This document shows, piece after piece, positions 52,235 to 62,577 of a DNA stretch of 64,000 nt. Under the pieces are notes generated by a model. It worked only from the letters and a program-made list of their open reading frames with translations, was not told where the DNA came from and searched no databases. The stretch lies in contig PMBI01000046.1 of NCBI GenBank assembly GCA_003153775.1, positions 19,856-83,855 of the forward strand, read 5' to 3'. This stretch comes from Syntrophaceae bacterium (lineage in GTDB: Bacteria; Desulfobacterota; Syntrophia; Syntrophales; UBA2185). The number at the start of each line of letters is the position of its first letter. Positions within the stretch are counted from its first letter, which is position 1. The translations under genes were made by a program, and so were the position numbers.

Positions 52235-53935
52235 ATGGATGCAAAATCTTCTTTCCTTCCCTTTGAGATTCCCGAGCTCAAGTCCCGGAACATGAGGATA
52301 GGCAAAGAAGGTCTCTTGCGCCGCTCCTTCCCCGTAGTTCCCGATGAGTTCTTTAGAGTCTATCAGAATGATGACTTGCATTTGGCGGTCGAATTCCAGC
52401 AGGAAAATACCCGCGCCAAAGTTTTCCTGTATACGAATATCGACTGCGCGGAGAATGAATGGCGGGAGCTTGAATTTAGGCAGGAAAAGGACAATATCTA
52501 CAGCCTGTCTTACAAGGTAAGTTTCTGCGGCAGCTACAAATTTAAATTGAAATATTCCCTCGACGACGGCAAGACATGGTACTGGGACCGGGTTCCTTTC
52601 AGCCACGTGATCGTGGATCCGGAGGCTTTGAAAGATATAAGAATGTATACCATGATTATCCCCATCTCAGGCACCATCAGCGATTGGACTCTGCATCTGC
52701 CCCACATCGCAGGGCTTGGTTTTAATGCCGTTCATCTCCTGCCTATTACCAGCCTTGACATTTCTGAAAGCCCGTACTCGGCTCACGACCTATTTTCCAT
52801 CGACAAGGCCTATAGCGGAGAAGAGAACGGATACGGGTTTGCCGACTTCGAAAAATTTGTTGAAAAAGCGAAAGAACTGGGAATCCGGCTTTGTTTTGAC
52901 CTCGTCTTTAATCACATAGGGGTCAAAAGCAAAATGGTGCGGATGTGTCCGGAGTGGATAGTTCCTGACAAAAGCGAAAAAGACGGACTGAACCGCGCCG
53001 GCTGCTGGCATATGAACTCCTGGCTGAAATGGGGGGACCTTGTAAAAATATATTATGACCATCCCCATCCTGACATCCGCAGCGACATCTGGGACTATAT
53101 GAAGAAATATGTCCTCTTCTGGTCCCATTTCGCGGAGCTTACGGGCGGCATGATCCGCCTCGACAACCTGCATTCAAGCCACGAAGGATTTGTTACCAGT
53201 CTCCTTGCAGACTTGCGCGGAGCCTACCCAAACCTCGTTATAATGGCCGAATACTTTACAGACTCCAATACTATCATGAAAAAAGCGGCTGAGGGGCAGA
53301 TCAATCTTTTTCTTGCCAACCAGTGGGAATACCCTTATGCGTACAATCTGCGGAATTATCTCGATTACATCCATTACATCGGGCGGAAGGTGCGGTTTCA
53401 TATACCTATCACCACGCATGATACAGGCGCTCCCGCACAGCTTTTTGGCAAGGCCGAGGCCGCCGTGCCGCGCTACGCGATTACGACCCTCATGGGTACG
53501 GGACAGACCGGGATAGTCCAGGGAGTTGAATATGGATATCCTGAAAAAATAGATTTTATCGGCAGGAAAGAAAAGTATACATTCAAGGACAATGCATATA
53601 TCGCCGAGGGCATAAGAAATATTAACCGTGTGCTCACGGAGTCACCTGTGTTTCATCAGGACGGGAATCTGGAATTTATCGACAACGGTCACGGTGCGGT
53701 ACTGGGCGCCTTGCGCCGCCTGGATAAAGAAACGGACAAAGGCTATTTGATTTTTGCAAATCTCGATATCCATAATGTCTATCGGTTACAGGTTGACCTG
53801 TCGCCATTTCTAAAGAATACAAAGCAGATTTGGATGGAGGACAGAATCAGCGGAGACCGGCATGAATCGCAGGTCAGTGATATCGAGGTTGATATTGAAC
53901 CCTGCGGTATCAGGATATACAGGATCGGTAATTGA
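52235..53935 (+). CDS. GH13 alpha-amylase-family glycosidase
   Basis: A 566-aa GH13 enzyme. Conserved regions: Asp222 in FDLVFNHIG (region I), the nucleophile Asp310 in MIRLDNLH, the acid/base Glu339 in IMAEYF and His395-Asp396 in TTHDTGAP. An N-terminal beta domain (about residues 30-110) precedes the barrel, as in maltosyl- or debranching-type enzymes. Likely acts on glycogen or maltodextrin, in line with the glucan phosphorylase at 17466. Confidence 0.88.
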   Translation: MDAKSSFLPFEIPELKSRNMRIGKEGLLRRSFPVVPDEFFRVYQNDDLHLAVEFQQENTRAKVFLYTNIDCAENEWRELEFRQEKDNIYSLSYKVSFCGSYKFKLKYSLDDGKTWYWDRVPFSHVIVDPEALKDIRMYTMIIPISGTISDWTLHLPHIAGLGFNAVHLLPITSLDISESPYSAHDLFSIDKAYSGEENGYGFADFEKFVEKAKELGIRLCFDLVFNHIGVKSKMVRMCPEWIVPDKSEKDGLNRAGCWHMNSWLKWGDLVKIYYDHPHPDIRSDIWDYMKKYVLFWSHFAELTGGMIRLDNLHSSHEGFVTSLLADLRGAYPNLVIMAEYFTDSNTIMKKAAEGQINLFLANQWEYPYAYNLRNYLDYIHYIGRKVRFHIPITTHDTGAPAQLFGKAEAAVPRYAITTLMGTGQTGIVQGVEYGYPEKIDFIGRKEKYTFKDNAYIAEGIRNINRVLTESPVFHQDGNLEFIDNGHGAVLGALRRLDKETDKGYLIFANLDIHNVYRLQVDLSPFLKNTKQIWMEDRISGDRHESQVSDIEVDIEPCGIRIYRIGN

Positions 53936-54083
53936 CAGATCGAAAGATCAAAGAATCTTCCTGAAATTCAAATTTACGCCCGTCGAAGTCCTCTCTGATT
54001 CCCTGATTACAGAAAGGCAGGCAAACGTCCATCACGAAATGAACATCTGAAGAAGAAAGCGTTTAGCGCAGCGGGGCATTACC

Positions 54084-57000
54084 ATGACAGAAGATAAAAG
54101 GACAAAGCAGCAGCTCATTGATGAATTGGGAAAATTGCATCAAAGAATTGCAGAACTTGAAAGGTCAGGCGCTGAGAGCAAAAAGACGGAAACAGCACTA
54201 AGGGAAAGTGAAGAAAAATACCGGACGCTGATTGAATCGACATTGGACTTTGTCTTTACAGTAAATCGTAAAGGCATGTTCACCTATGTTAACCCCAGGT
54301 TTGAAATAGTCACAGGGCGCACGTCTTCAGAACTCGTCGGCCGGCCATTTACAGATATACTGTCCCCTGAAGCCAAGAAAATAGCCGCTACGAAATTCAA
54401 GAAGGGAATCAGGGGTGAAGAAGTCGCCCCCTATGAAATGGACATTATCCATAAGAGCGGAAGCAGGATTCCCGTGGAATTCAATGTAGCCACATTGCGT
54501 GACGCAAACGAAGAGCCCATAGGCCGCTATGGAATCGGCCGCGATCTGACAGAGCGGAGACGAACGGAGTCGGCGCTCAGGGAAAGCGAGGAGAGGTTGC
54601 ACAGCATCGTCCAGGGCTCCCCTATTTCCACCTTTGTTATCGATAAAGAACACAGGGTGGTCTACTGGAACAGTGCGCTCGAAGAATTAAGCCGGATAAG
54701 GGCCGCTGAAGTGATCGGCACCCACGGACAATGGAAGGCTTTTTACAACGACGAACGGCCCTGCATGGCGGATCTGCTGGTAGATGAGGATTTTGATAGC
54801 ATTGATAAATTATACGCCGGGAGGTACAAAAAATCGAACCTCCTCAAAGAGGCTTATGAGGCTTCAGATTTCTTCCCACACTTAGGTAATGGGGGTAGAT
54901 GGCTTCGCTTCACAGCAGCTACTATCCGGGGCACACAAGGCAATCTCATTGGCGCCGTGGAAACCCTCCAAGACATCACAGACCGGAAGCGGACGGAGAA
55001 GGCCCTGATAGAGAGCGAGGAAAAGTATCGTCTCGTGGTGGAAAACGCAGGGGAGGCAATTTGTATTGCCCGGGATGGCATGCTGAAATTTATCAACCGG
55101 GAGGCAGTGGAAATTATAGGTTATGCTGAAGAGATATTAACCTCGAGGCCTTTTATCGAGTTTATATACCCCGATGACCGTGAGGCAGTAATAGGGTTCT
55201 ATGCGAAGAGGATGAAGGGTGAGAAAGATCCCCCCAGCTTTTCTTTCAGGGTTGTAGCTGAGGACGGAACTGCCAAATGGGTAGAGGCTCATGCAACTCC
55301 AATATCATGGAGAGATAAACCGGCGCTGCTGAATTTCATAAGCGACATTACTGAACGCAAACGTACTGACGAGAAGCTGCGGCAGTCCATTTCCCTCTTG
55401 ACGGCAACATTAGAATCCACAGCCGACGGCATCCTTGTCGTTGATAAAGACGGCAAAGTATCAAGCGTCAATAATAAATTTCTTTCAATGTGGCGCATTC
55501 CCGCATCCGTTGCTGCTTCGGGAGATGACAATAAAATATTAACTTCTGTGCTGGATCAGCTGAAAGATCCTGAGGGCTTTATCGAAAAGGTGAAATTCCT
55601 GTATTCGCGGCCGGAAGCCCAGAGTTTTGATGTGCTGGAATTTAAAGACGGCCGGATATTTGAGCGATTATCGCAGCCGCAGAAGATGGGGGATGCAGTT
55701 GTTGGAAGGGTGTGGAGCTTCCGTGATGTAACGGAACGCGCGCGGATGGAAGAGAGGTTGAGGGAATCACAGATGAGGCTTTCGGAGATCATCGAGTTCC
55801 TGCCTGACGCCACTCTTGTCATTGATAAGGACGGCAAGGTGATGGCCTGGAATCGGGCAATAGAATCCATGACGGGAATCAGGGCCGAAAAGATGCTCGG
55901 CAAGGGGAATTATGAATACGCCCTGCCATTCTATGGGGACAGAAGGCCTATTATTATTGATCTTGCCCTCCATCCCAATCCGGAGATGGAAAAGCATTAC
56001 ACATCAATACAGAGGATGGGAGACATACTTTTTGGTGAATCATTTACGCCGAATTTGCCTCCCGGCAATGTCCATCTTTCTGCCACCGCCTCTGTCTTGA
56101 GGGATTCGAGGGGCGATATTATTGCCGCCATAGAATGTATACGTGACAACACGGAACGGAAGAAGATGGAGGAGCGCTTACATCGTTCAGAGAAAATGGA
56201 GGCCTTGGGGACCCTGGCGGGGGGTGTAGCTCATGATCTCAACAATGTCCTGGGGGTTCTCGTGGGATATTCTGAGCTGCTTCTCATGGAGATCCCGGAA
56301 GGTAATCCGTGGAGAAGGCACATTTCCAATATCCTGCTGTCCAGCCAAAGAGCGGCCGCTATAATTCAGGACCTCTTGACGTTGGCCAGAAGGGGTGTGG
56401 CTGTTTCCGAGGTTGTCAATCTCAATCGCGTGGTTACCGACTATTTGGAAACCCCGGAATTTGAAAAGCTGAAGGCGCATCATCCATCTGTGACCTTAAA
56501 GGCCGATTTTGAGAAAGGTTTATTGAACATCAAAGGGTCTCAGGTTCATCTGGGGAAAACCATCATGAATCTTGTGTCCAATGCGTCAGAGGCGATATCC
56601 GGTGAGGGAGAAGTCATAGTCCGGACGAACAACTGCTACATCGACCAACCCATACGCGGCTATGATGATGTAAGGGAAGGAGATTATGCAGTTCTGACTG
56701 TATCCGACAACGGCAGGGGTATCTCGGCTTCTGACATCAAGAAGATATTCGAGCCGTTCTATACGAAGAAAATAATGGGAAGAAGCGGGACGGGTTTGGG
56801 ACTTGCGGTCGTCTGGGGAACAGTGAAGGATCATAACGGTTACATAGATGTGCAAAGCGAAGATGGCAAGGGGAGCACCTTCACGATCTACCTGCCTGCT
56901 ACGAGGGAGGAGCTGACGGGAGATGAGCAGAGGACATCTCCCGAGAATTACATGGGCTATGGGGAAACGGTTCTCGTGGTGGATGATGTGAAGGAGCAGC

Positions 57001-57329
57001 GGGAGGTGGCAGGGAGCATGCTGACCCGGCTGGGCTACAAGGTAGATGCCGTTTCGAGCGGAGAGGAGGCGATTGAGTACCTCAAGGCCGGCAAGGCCGA
57101 TCTCATGGTCCTGGATATGATCATGGATCCGGGTATAGACGGCTTGGAGACGTACCGGCGGGTACTCGACATCAACCCGAAGCAGAAGGCAATAATAGTG
57201 AGCGGCTTTTCGGAGACGGAGCGTGTAAAGAAGGCCCTTGAGCTCGGGGCGGGCGCCTATGTGAGAAAGCCGTACATACTTGAGAAGATTGGGATGGCGA
57301 TCAGAAGAGAGCTGGCGTTGCACACGTAA
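54084..57329 (+). CDS. Hybrid sensor histidine kinase with several PAS domains
   Basis: A 1081-aa protein without obvious transmembrane segments: five PAS-type domains (about 45-160, 175-320, 325-440, 445-560 and 575-705), a HisKA region with phosphorylated His717 (GGVAHDLNNVLGVL), HATPase (about 830-945) and a C-terminal receiver (about 965-1080, Asp1011 in MVLDMIMD). It would be a soluble multi-input kinase, self-phosphorylating to its own receiver. No cognate response regulator is adjacent. Confidence 0.93.
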   Translation: MTEDKRTKQQLIDELGKLHQRIAELERSGAESKKTETALRESEEKYRTLIESTLDFVFTVNRKGMFTYVNPRFEIVTGRTSSELVGRPFTDILSPEAKKIAATKFKKGIRGEEVAPYEMDIIHKSGSRIPVEFNVATLRDANEEPIGRYGIGRDLTERRRTESALRESEERLHSIVQGSPISTFVIDKEHRVVYWNSALEELSRIRAAEVIGTHGQWKAFYNDERPCMADLLVDEDFDSIDKLYAGRYKKSNLLKEAYEASDFFPHLGNGGRWLRFTAATIRGTQGNLIGAVETLQDITDRKRTEKALIESEEKYRLVVENAGEAICIARDGMLKFINREAVEIIGYAEEILTSRPFIEFIYPDDREAVIGFYAKRMKGEKDPPSFSFRVVAEDGTAKWVEAHATPISWRDKPALLNFISDITERKRTDEKLRQSISLLTATLESTADGILVVDKDGKVSSVNNKFLSMWRIPASVAASGDDNKILTSVLDQLKDPEGFIEKVKFLYSRPEAQSFDVLEFKDGRIFERLSQPQKMGDAVVGRVWSFRDVTERARMEERLRESQMRLSEIIEFLPDATLVIDKDGKVMAWNRAIESMTGIRAEKMLGKGNYEYALPFYGDRRPIIIDLALHPNPEMEKHYTSIQRMGDILFGESFTPNLPPGNVHLSATASVLRDSRGDIIAAIECIRDNTERKKMEERLHRSEKMEALGTLAGGVAHDLNNVLGVLVGYSELLLMEIPEGNPWRRHISNILLSSQRAAAIIQDLLTLARRGVAVSEVVNLNRVVTDYLETPEFEKLKAHHPSVTLKADFEKGLLNIKGSQVHLGKTIMNLVSNASEAISGEGEVIVRTNNCYIDQPIRGYDDVREGDYAVLTVSDNGRGISASDIKKIFEPFYTKKIMGRSGTGLGLAVVWGTVKDHNGYIDVQSEDGKGSTFTIYLPATREELTGDEQRTSPENYMGYGETVLVVDDVKEQREVAGSMLTRLGYKVDAVSSGEEAIEYLKAGKADLMVLDMIMDPGIDGLETYRRVLDINPKQKAIIVSGFSETERVKKALELGAGAYVRKPYILEKIGMAIRRELALHT

Positions 57330-57399
57330 AAAGAAGAACGCAAGAGAAGCATGCTGAAGATGCGTTATAAATACTTTAACATCCATGAAAGGAGTTAAC

Positions 57400-57666
57400 A
57401 TGAATTTTGAAAAGTTTTTTAGGGTAGCGGTTCTTGTTTTGTTCGTGCTCGGTATTTTCATTTACGGGATGGCCAACAGATACCAGTTCTTTCATATTAC
57501 CAATAGTCTTACCGGGCTTGCCTGCGACCATTATACAGGGAAATGTGAATGGCTGTCCCCGGATGAGATGGGGATAGAAAAGGTAATGAAGTATTCGGAC
57601 AAACAGCGGGAGACAATGGAAAAACGGGGAGTCCCGCAAGCTCCAGCGCCGGCGCAGAAGCCGTAG
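57400..57666 (+). CDS. Small membrane-anchored protein of unknown function
   Basis: An 88-aa protein with an N-terminal hydrophobic helix (about residues 7-26) and a soluble remainder with two Cys (LACDHYTGKC) and a proline-rich end. Not recognised. ATG 57400 has AAAGGAG; an ATG at 57385 is weaker. It may be secreted or membrane-bound. Confidence 0.6.
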   Translation: MNFEKFFRVAVLVLFVLGIFIYGMANRYQFFHITNSLTGLACDHYTGKCEWLSPDEMGIEKVMKYSDKQRETMEKRGVPQAPAPAQKP

Positions 57667-57752
57667 AGTCCGCGTGAGTAACGACAGCGGAAAATTTTCA
57701 TAGTGAAGAAAAAATACTGGGACGAGCAACTGTCGTCAAAGGAGATGTTTCC

Positions 57753-58529
57753 ATGAGGCGCTTCGTTGACCTGAGTATCAGTATCGAATCCGGCCTACCC
57801 TCTGATCCGCCGATGATGATTCCAAAGATCGACTACATAGATCACGGCATGGGCGCCGACCAGATGCTCGACTTCTTCCCCGGCGTCCGAAAGGACCAGC
57901 TCCCCGGCGGTGTGGGCTGGGCTCTGGAGTTCATCAATCTTACAACGCACAGCGGGACTCACCTGGACGCCCCCTATCATTACCACCCCACCATGGATCG
58001 GGGAAAGCCATCCATGACTATCGACGAGGTGCCTCTCGAATGGTGTTTCAGCAGCGGCGTCCTCCTCGACTTCCGGCGCAAAGGTGATGGCGAGAGGATC
58101 ACCGCGGCGGATGTCAAGAAGGAGCTGGATCGGATCCGATACGAGATTAAGCCTCTCGACATCGTCCTCATCTGGACAGGCGCAGATGCGGCCTGGGGCA
58201 AGCCCGAGTATCTTACCCGGGGAGCCGGCATGGACCGCGAAAGCACCGTGTTTCTGGTTGAGAAAGGCGTGCGTGTCGTGGGGATCGATGCGTGGAGCTG
58301 GGATCGTCCTCTGCCCTATCTGGCCCGCGAATTCAAAGAGACGGGTAATCCCAAGGTTATCTGGGAGGCCCACTTCGCAGGCATCGACATGGGATATTGC
58401 CACATGGAGAAGATGACCAACTTCAGCGCCATAGGCCGATCCAACGGGTTCAGCGTCTGCTGCTTTCCCGTGAAGATAAAACGGGCCTCGGCGGGCTGGT
58501 GCCGTCCCGTCGCCATTATTGAGGATTAG
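57753..58529 (+). CDS. Cyclase family protein (kynurenine formamidase-like)
   Basis: A 258-aa metal-dependent hydrolase of the cyclase/Kyn formamidase family: HSGTHLDAPYHYHP carries the His-x-Gly-Thr-His-x-Asp metal motif, and WEAHFAGID and GIDAWSWD are also family features. Other members open aromatic ring amides, dehydrate polyketides or hydrolyse formamides. It has a ribosome-binding site AAAGGAG. Confidence 0.85.
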   Translation: MRRFVDLSISIESGLPSDPPMMIPKIDYIDHGMGADQMLDFFPGVRKDQLPGGVGWALEFINLTTHSGTHLDAPYHYHPTMDRGKPSMTIDEVPLEWCFSSGVLLDFRRKGDGERITAADVKKELDRIRYEIKPLDIVLIWTGADAAWGKPEYLTRGAGMDRESTVFLVEKGVRVVGIDAWSWDRPLPYLAREFKETGNPKVIWEAHFAGIDMGYCHMEKMTNFSAIGRSNGFSVCCFPVKIKRASAGWCRPVAIIED

Positions 58530-58648
58530 GAAGATAATTGTCTTTCCGGGCCCAGCCGTAAATGCAGAGCGTAATGCGGGCGGCCTAAGCGCTGGACGTG
58601 ATACGGATCACATCATTATAGCGGCTGCCGCATTATATAGGAGAGAAC

Positions 58649-59569
58649 ATGAAACCATCGATTGAGACAATATCCATTATCGGGGCGGGGGCGCTGGGAG
58701 CCGCATACGGCGGCCTCCTGTATGATATGGATGTGCGTGCAGTCTCGTTCGTTGCCGGAGGGAAGCGTTCCGAGCGGCTCCGCAAGGAAGGTCTGATTGT
58801 CAATGGCAAGCGCTACTTCATTACCGTCATCCCGCCGGAGGATCTGTTAACCCCTGCCGACCTCATCATCGTCGCCGTAAAATACCATCATCTCGATGAC
58901 GCCTTACGGGACATGAAGAACAGGGTGGGGGCGGAAACCGCGATCATGTCTGTCATGAACGGCATAGAGAGCGAGGAGCGGATTGGAGCCGCCTACGGTA
59001 TGGGAAAGGTTCTGTATGCGATTTCCGTAGGCATTGATGCGCTCAGGGAAGGGAACCGCGTGAATTACAACAACCAGGGGAAAATATTCTTCGGAGAAGC
59101 AAGAAATGTATCTCTTACAGACCGGGTCAAGCGTATTCAGGTCCTCTTCGACAAGGCGGGGATCCGCTATGAAACGCCTCCTGATATGATGCGCATCATG
59201 TGGTGGAAGTTCATGATTAACGTCGGAATCAATCAGGCATCAGCCGTTCTCCGCGCGCCTTTCCTCATATTTCAAACCTCTGAAGAAGCCAGAGACCTGA
59301 TGGAATCGGCCATGCGGGAGGTCATTAAGCTCTCTGAGAAGGCCCAGGTAAATCTCACAGAAGAGGATATCAAGAGGTTTAATGAAATTCTTCTGGGCTT
59401 GAACCCAGGGGGTAAGACCTCCATGCTTCAGGATGTTGAGGCCGGCAGGAAAACAGAGGTCGAGATGTTAGCCGGTAAGGTTATCGCCCTGGGTAGACAG
59501 TACAATGTTCCCACGCCGGTGAATCAGAGACTATTTGACTTGATCAAAGAGATGGAAACGAAATTCTAA
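58649..59569 (+). CDS. Ketopantoate reductase family protein (PanE/ApbA)
   Basis: A 306-aa second ketopantoate-reductase-like protein. The N-terminal GAGALGAAYGG nucleotide motif, VMNGIESEERIG and the C-terminal GGKTSMLQDVEAGRKTEVEMLAG segment match the family. Compared with 2602-3528 the two share the fold but are divergent, so one may reduce another 2-oxo acid. Confidence 0.85.
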   Translation: MKPSIETISIIGAGALGAAYGGLLYDMDVRAVSFVAGGKRSERLRKEGLIVNGKRYFITVIPPEDLLTPADLIIVAVKYHHLDDALRDMKNRVGAETAIMSVMNGIESEERIGAAYGMGKVLYAISVGIDALREGNRVNYNNQGKIFFGEARNVSLTDRVKRIQVLFDKAGIRYETPPDMMRIMWWKFMINVGINQASAVLRAPFLIFQTSEEARDLMESAMREVIKLSEKAQVNLTEEDIKRFNEILLGLNPGGKTSMLQDVEAGRKTEVEMLAGKVIALGRQYNVPTPVNQRLFDLIKEMETKF

Positions 59570-59648
59570 AACTAATCTGACTTGCTTGAGCAATGACTTG
59601 TTACATGAAGACGACTTTTTTTGATGTATGCGGATTGAGGCGAAGCAA

Positions 59649-60365
59649 ATGAACGACGAAGACAAGACGAAACAAAACATTTCTTATAAATTGGAAGAAA
59701 TACGCCTGCTGCTGAACGAAGCGGACAAATCTGCGCCGGAAATGAAACGTGCCTTGTCTGCGTCTCCTATGACGGAAACTGTATATAGACAGCTCCTGGA
59801 AGCCGCTCAGGCAATAGCTGAGATTGTTGAAACAAGAGATCCCTGCAAGGCGGAGCACCATCGGAGGGTGGCCGGTCTGGCCCATGCGATTGGAACAGAA
59901 ATGAATCTTAAGAAGGATCAGAGTGACGGCATCCGGACAGCAGGCTTGGTTCACGATATCGGCAAGATATCAGTTTCCGCAGACATCCTCAATAAACCGA
60001 CGAGACTGACGGAGTCAGAATTCGAACTGGTGAAAAGTCATGCGCAGTCCGGGTATGAAATGCTGAAGGACATTGCATTTCCGTGGCCCATTGCAAGGAT
60101 GGTTCTTGAGCATCATGAGAGGATAAATGGCTCCGGATATCCAAATGGGAAGACTGGAGATCAACTTCTTATGGAGTCGCGGATACTGGCTGTCTCCGAT
60201 GTGGTGAATGGCATTTCTTACCACCGGCCCTACAGGCCGGCCCTGGGAGTCGATGCAGCATTGTATGACATCAGAGGAAACAGGGGTATACTCTATGATC
60301 CTGAAGTTGTTGATACCTGCTTGCGGCTTATCAATGAGAAAAAATATAAAATGGAAGAAGATTAA
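59649..60365 (+). CDS. HD-GYP-domain phosphodiesterase-like protein
   Basis: A 238-aa protein with an HD-GYP domain over most of its length: HDIGKISV, HHERINGSGYPNG and a final INEKKYKM. HD-GYP enzymes hydrolyse cyclic di-GMP. Only a short N-terminal helix precedes the domain. Its start is either 59649 or 59628. It faces the larger HD-GYP gene tail to tail. Confidence 0.85.
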   Translation: MNDEDKTKQNISYKLEEIRLLLNEADKSAPEMKRALSASPMTETVYRQLLEAAQAIAEIVETRDPCKAEHHRRVAGLAHAIGTEMNLKKDQSDGIRTAGLVHDIGKISVSADILNKPTRLTESEFELVKSHAQSGYEMLKDIAFPWPIARMVLEHHERINGSGYPNGKTGDQLLMESRILAVSDVVNGISYHRPYRPALGVDAALYDIRGNRGILYDPEVVDTCLRLINEKKYKMEED

Positions 60366-60461
60366 AGATAACTTCACCAACTGAAATCATGATTGGATCG
60401 GGAATTAATAAAGACTGGAGAGCGGTCTAAGCTGCAGGCCCGAGATTGCAGCGAGCACTCA

Positions 60462-62435
60462 TTATCCATTCATCTGATAATGCTTCTCATGGAAGAGTTT
60501 CATGCAGACATCCACTGCGTCAGCGTCGTAGAGGGTGCCTCTATTCTCGTAGATATCGGCCAAAGCTTCTTCCAAACCGAGGGACGGCCTGTATGGACGA
60601 TGCGATGCCATGGCTTCCACCTTATCGGCAACGCTTACGATTCTTGCCTCGAGAAGAATCTCATCACCCTTCAGCCCCTGGGGATATCCGGAGCCGTTTA
60701 GCTTTTCATGATGTTGAAGTATGATTTCCGCGACCGGCCAGGGAAACTCGATATCCTTCAATATGTCGTAACCGGCCTGCGCGTGTGCCTTGATCAAACC
60801 GAATTCCATGTCGTTCAGTTTCGTGGGCTTGCTCAGAATTTCGGCCGGAATGGATATCTTGCCGATATCGTGGATGGCGCCCATCATGCGGATTCCGTCT
60901 ATCCTGTCGCGTGAAAGGCCCATGTCCGTGGCAATGGTACGGGCAAGGTTCGATACACGCCTCTGGTGGCCGGCCGTATACGGGTCCCTCGCTTCCACGA
61001 CCATGGCCATGGCCTGGATGGTCGCCCGTACCGTCTGACGCAGCCGCTGAAGATTCCATTTGCGTTCCTCTTCAGCTTTCCTGCTCACCGTAATATCTTC
61101 GAGAATGCCTTCGTAGTAAAGCGTCTGACCGTCTGTATCACGAACCGCTTGCATGTTGACGGAAACCCATATCTTGGCGCCGTCCTTCCGGTAATACTGG
61201 GTCTCAAATCCCTTCGTGGGACCGTAGTCTCTAATCATCTGCTTTAATACTTCATGCTCGTCCGGATTGACATAGAGTTGATGCGGGATATCGGTGATGG
61301 CGTTAAGGAGTTCTCGGGGAGAGCTGTAGCAGAGCATGGATGCCAGCGCCTGATTTGCGATAATGAACCGCCCTTCGGGGGTTGACCGGAAAATGCCTTC
61401 CTGGGCGTTTTCGAAAATGCCTCGATATTCAGCCTCGGCCTGGCGCAGGGATTCCTCGGTCAGCGTGTGCTCCGAAATGTCGCGAATCGACTCAATGGCG
61501 CCTATGATATCGCCTTGCTCATTATAGAGGGGGCTCGCCTTTTCCCAGACCTTAATATTTTCCTCATTCAGCGTTACCATCGCTTCAGCGAGAAGGGCGC
61601 AGCCCCGTCTCCTGACAAAGAGGTATTCTTCTTCGATTGCCGCATCTGCTTCAAATACGAGATCAATCAGTTGCGGTTTCCGTGTTCCGTAAAAGGGCAG
61701 TGAATATTCGTGATCCCCTTTCCCGAGCATAGCCTCCGCCCGGACGCCGGTCATCTCCTCCATGGAGCGGTTCCACGCAATGACTATCCCCTCGCGGTCT
61801 ATGGCAAATGTTGGGTCAGGCATAAAAGCGATGATATCGGACGCCAGTCTCTCGGCCGTACGCAAGACCGCTTCCGTCTCCCTGCGAATATTCATCTCTT
61901 GCTGGAGTTCGAGGGTTTGCGCATCGAGTTGATCTTGCAGGAGGCGCAGATTCAGATGAGTCTTGACTTTGGCCAGGACCTCTGCCTGCCGGAACGGCCT
62001 GGTGATATAATCGACGGCCCCGGCATCGAAGCCCTTGATCTTGACTGATACTTCTTCAAGGAGGCCGATGAAAATGACGGGAATCATGCGGCTCTTCTTG
62101 TTGGATTTCAAACGACGGCAGACCTCGTGGCCCTCCATGTCCGGCAATTGCGTATCGAGCAGGATCAGATCGGGTGCTTCTCTTGCCACTGATGTCAGCG
62201 CCGCTTGTCCGCTTGCGGCATGACGAACCTGATAGCCGTGATTGACGAGAATATCCGTCAGAGGCTTCAGAATCTTCGCTCTGTCTTCAACAATCAGAAT
62301 GCGGGGCGCAATTTCTGTCTTCAATCTTTCAGCCTGCGCCCGCTGTGCCTTGCCAGCTCCCAATTTCGATTCCGGCTTGTGTATTTTTTTTGACTTTTTC
62401 GACGATCGTTCTTTCGTCATATCTTTATCTCTCAT
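60462..62435 (-). CDS. Response regulator with PAS domains and HD-GYP
   Basis: A 657-aa protein: receiver (about 45-165, Asp in LILLDTQLP), two PAS domains (about 205-330 and 345-465) and an HD-GYP domain (about 480-655, HDIGKISIPAE and HHEKLNGSGYPQG). Predicted c-di-GMP phosphodiesterase controlled by phosphorylation. The HD-GYP part closely matches that of the convergent neighbour. An in-frame ATG at 62423 is an alternative start. Confidence 0.92.
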   Translation of the reverse strand: MRDKDMTKERSSKKSKKIHKPESKLGAGKAQRAQAERLKTEIAPRILIVEDRAKILKPLTDILVNHGYQVRHAASGQAALTSVAREAPDLILLDTQLPDMEGHEVCRRLKSNKKSRMIPVIFIGLLEEVSVKIKGFDAGAVDYITRPFRQAEVLAKVKTHLNLRLLQDQLDAQTLELQQEMNIRRETEAVLRTAERLASDIIAFMPDPTFAIDREGIVIAWNRSMEEMTGVRAEAMLGKGDHEYSLPFYGTRKPQLIDLVFEADAAIEEEYLFVRRRGCALLAEAMVTLNEENIKVWEKASPLYNEQGDIIGAIESIRDISEHTLTEESLRQAEAEYRGIFENAQEGIFRSTPEGRFIIANQALASMLCYSSPRELLNAITDIPHQLYVNPDEHEVLKQMIRDYGPTKGFETQYYRKDGAKIWVSVNMQAVRDTDGQTLYYEGILEDITVSRKAEEERKWNLQRLRQTVRATIQAMAMVVEARDPYTAGHQRRVSNLARTIATDMGLSRDRIDGIRMMGAIHDIGKISIPAEILSKPTKLNDMEFGLIKAHAQAGYDILKDIEFPWPVAEIILQHHEKLNGSGYPQGLKGDEILLEARIVSVADKVEAMASHRPYRPSLGLEEALADIYENRGTLYDADAVDVCMKLFHEKHYQMNG

Positions 62436-62577
62436 ATCTGAAAGATCCTTATGCCTCCATAATGAAGAAGAACATTCTATTTAGGAACAGCTTATACCAT
62501 ATTGTTGAACATTTCCAGAAATAATCTTGGGCCGGTATACTGACTCCCAACTAAATCTTCAGGTGCGCGGCCGCCAT

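Noticed and set aside
56586..57461. 291-aa minus-strand frame
   Set aside because: Antisense of the histidine kinase HATPase/receiver region.
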